From Candidatus Chlorobium masyuteum (GTDB lineage: Bacteria; Bacteroidota; Chlorobiia; Chlorobiales; Chlorobiaceae): a stretch of 64,000 nt of DNA. Shown one piece after another: positions 63,265 through 64,000 of this stretch. Position 1 is the first letter of the stretch. Each line of letters opens with the position of its first letter. Under the pieces are notes generated by a model. That model did no database searches and was not told the DNA's origin. It saw only the letters and a list, made by a program, of their open reading frames with translations. Position numbers and translations under genes: made by a program. The stretch spans positions 1 to 64,000 of the forward strand of contig NZ_JAAORA010000004.1 in NCBI RefSeq assembly GCF_011601315.1. Reading direction: 5' to 3'.

Positions 63265-63642
63265 GCGTCCAGAACATTGCTCGATAAAGCTACCACACTC
63301 ATCCCAGGTGTTCAGTGTTTCATGAACCGGTGCTACACCTGTAAAGTTCGGTTCACTATCCCTCTTTGTATCACCCGCATGTTTTTTCAGGCAAAAACAG
63401 TTGGGGCTTACTTGCGCGAACCGAAGCTCAAGCGCGGGTTATGCCATCCGGTGGCTTCAGAGTAAGCGCCTCCCTCATCGGACGATGGCTGATTAATTAA
63501 CTTGTGCTAATCAGGCAGCCATTGCATACGAATAATCGTCTGCATCTATTGTTTGCATAGACTTCTTTAACGAGTCCATCCATGCTGAAACTCGGAGTGC
63601 AACTCCATCTTACACCTGCCCTGTCGAAAGCCTGTCATCCCC
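63242..63642 (-). ncRNA. ssrA: tmRNA (ssrA)
   Basis: The minus strand starts GGGGATGACAGGCTTTCGAC and ends CGGGTTCGACTCCCGCCATC followed by TCCA. The ends pair as a tRNA-like acceptor (GGGGATG/CATCTCC). The tag frame resumes at GCA after ATAGAT and reads ADDYSYAMAA, then stop, matching the Chlorobi tag family. tmRNA rescues stalled ribosomes. CCA is not encoded. Its 3' end is the integration site of the element. Confidence 0.95.
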
Positions 63643-63757
63643 ATATTCGACAACGTAGCGTAACGCTTCAATCGCAGTGGTATATATGCTTTTTGACTCT
63701 CACGAACAACAAAAATCACCTGCCGTTAATTCTTGGCATCTTGCCCTGCTGCAACCC

Positions 63758-64000
63758 TTAATTCAGTCCCGGAAGTTCGGGCGCGTTGGCAATGATTTGG
63801 TACTCTCCGCCCTTGGAGCGGACTGAACGGCTCCACATCCGCTCATAGGCATCACTGAATATCAGCTCCTTCGATGCGTCAGCCGTGTACCATGACCCTT
63901 CGTCAAACTCAGCTTCAAGCTGCCCGGCAGTCCATCCGGCATAGCCGAGAAAAAACCTGATTTCAGACGGCATCATGATACCGGTGTTGAGCAGATAACT
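63758..64000 (-). CDS. YqgE/AlgH family protein (UPF0301), partial
   Basis: The frame continues beyond the right edge of the window (SYLLNTGIMMPSEIRFFLGY on the minus strand), so only the C-terminal 80 residues are seen. FFLGYAGWTAGQLEAEFDEG followed by SWYTADAS is the signature of the UPF0301 family. The function of the family is not established. It lies upstream of the tmRNA on the same strand. Confidence 0.88.
   Translation of the reverse strand, partial: SYLLNTGIMMPSEIRFFLGYAGWTAGQLEAEFDEGSWYTADASKELIFSDAYERMWSRSVRSKGGEYQIIANAPELPGLN

Overview
The window looks like chromosome of a green sulfur bacterium (Chlorobiaceae; Chlorobium/Pelodictyon type). This rests on the tmRNA, whose tag reads ADDYSYAMAA; on an RRM protein behind a structured leader; on 6S RNA lying between zapA and rny; and on the overall protein character. 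The species is not settled by the sequence alone.

Region 1 (1-3.6 kb) is a small accessory patch: a HigBA toxin-antitoxin pair, an orphan antitoxin with a truncated second copy, a 7-bp tandem repeat and a RhuM-family gene. It lies between an intact tRNA-Lys/secG and a decayed duplicate of the tRNA-Lys 5' half plus the secG tail. Region 2 (3.6-32.1 kb) is mostly housekeeping: secG, hisB, rny, 6S RNA, zapA, pheT, five tRNAs (four clustered upstream of pheT, plus tRNA-Gln), metK-ahcY behind a structured leader, trpF, redox and transport genes, ald, and metB behind a SAM-I riboswitch. A REP-associated transposase gene (32.1-32.8 kb) carries REP sequence inside its own reading frame.

Region 3 (about 32,985-63,264) is a roughly 30.3-kb element integrated in the 3' end of the tmRNA gene. 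The evidence is direct repeats of the tmRNA 3' end at both edges, a P4-type integrase next to the intact tmRNA, a shared integrase-arm-like 11-mer at both ends, and the displaced tmRNA terminator left beyond the left edge. From right to left it holds integrase, an unknown 450-aa protein, two small HTH regulators, a DUF3987 helicase-like protein and a primase (replication block); a membrane protein plus TPR pair; an XRE repressor opposite a small terminase; a 2.8-kb gene-free stretch of duplicated, hairpin-rich sequence; a lipoprotein pair and a LuxR-type regulator; an NYN nuclease with an MmeI-like restriction-modification enzyme; a compact virion block (scaffold, P22-like coat, connector, fibre genes, lysis, TerL, portal) with no recognised tail-tube or tape-measure gene; and AT-rich cargo at the left edge. 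Identical 9-bp palindrome arms lie before the repressor gene and before the scaffold gene and suggest one control circuit.

The least explained parts are the duplicated gene-free stretch, the AT-rich overlapping gene pair at 33.6-34.9 kb (soluble protein plus four-helix membrane protein), the TPR/membrane pair sharing a short Gly-Asn motif, and whether the element is a minimal podovirus-like prophage or a capsid-encoding satellite. Beyond the tmRNA the window ends inside a YqgE/AlgH-family gene.
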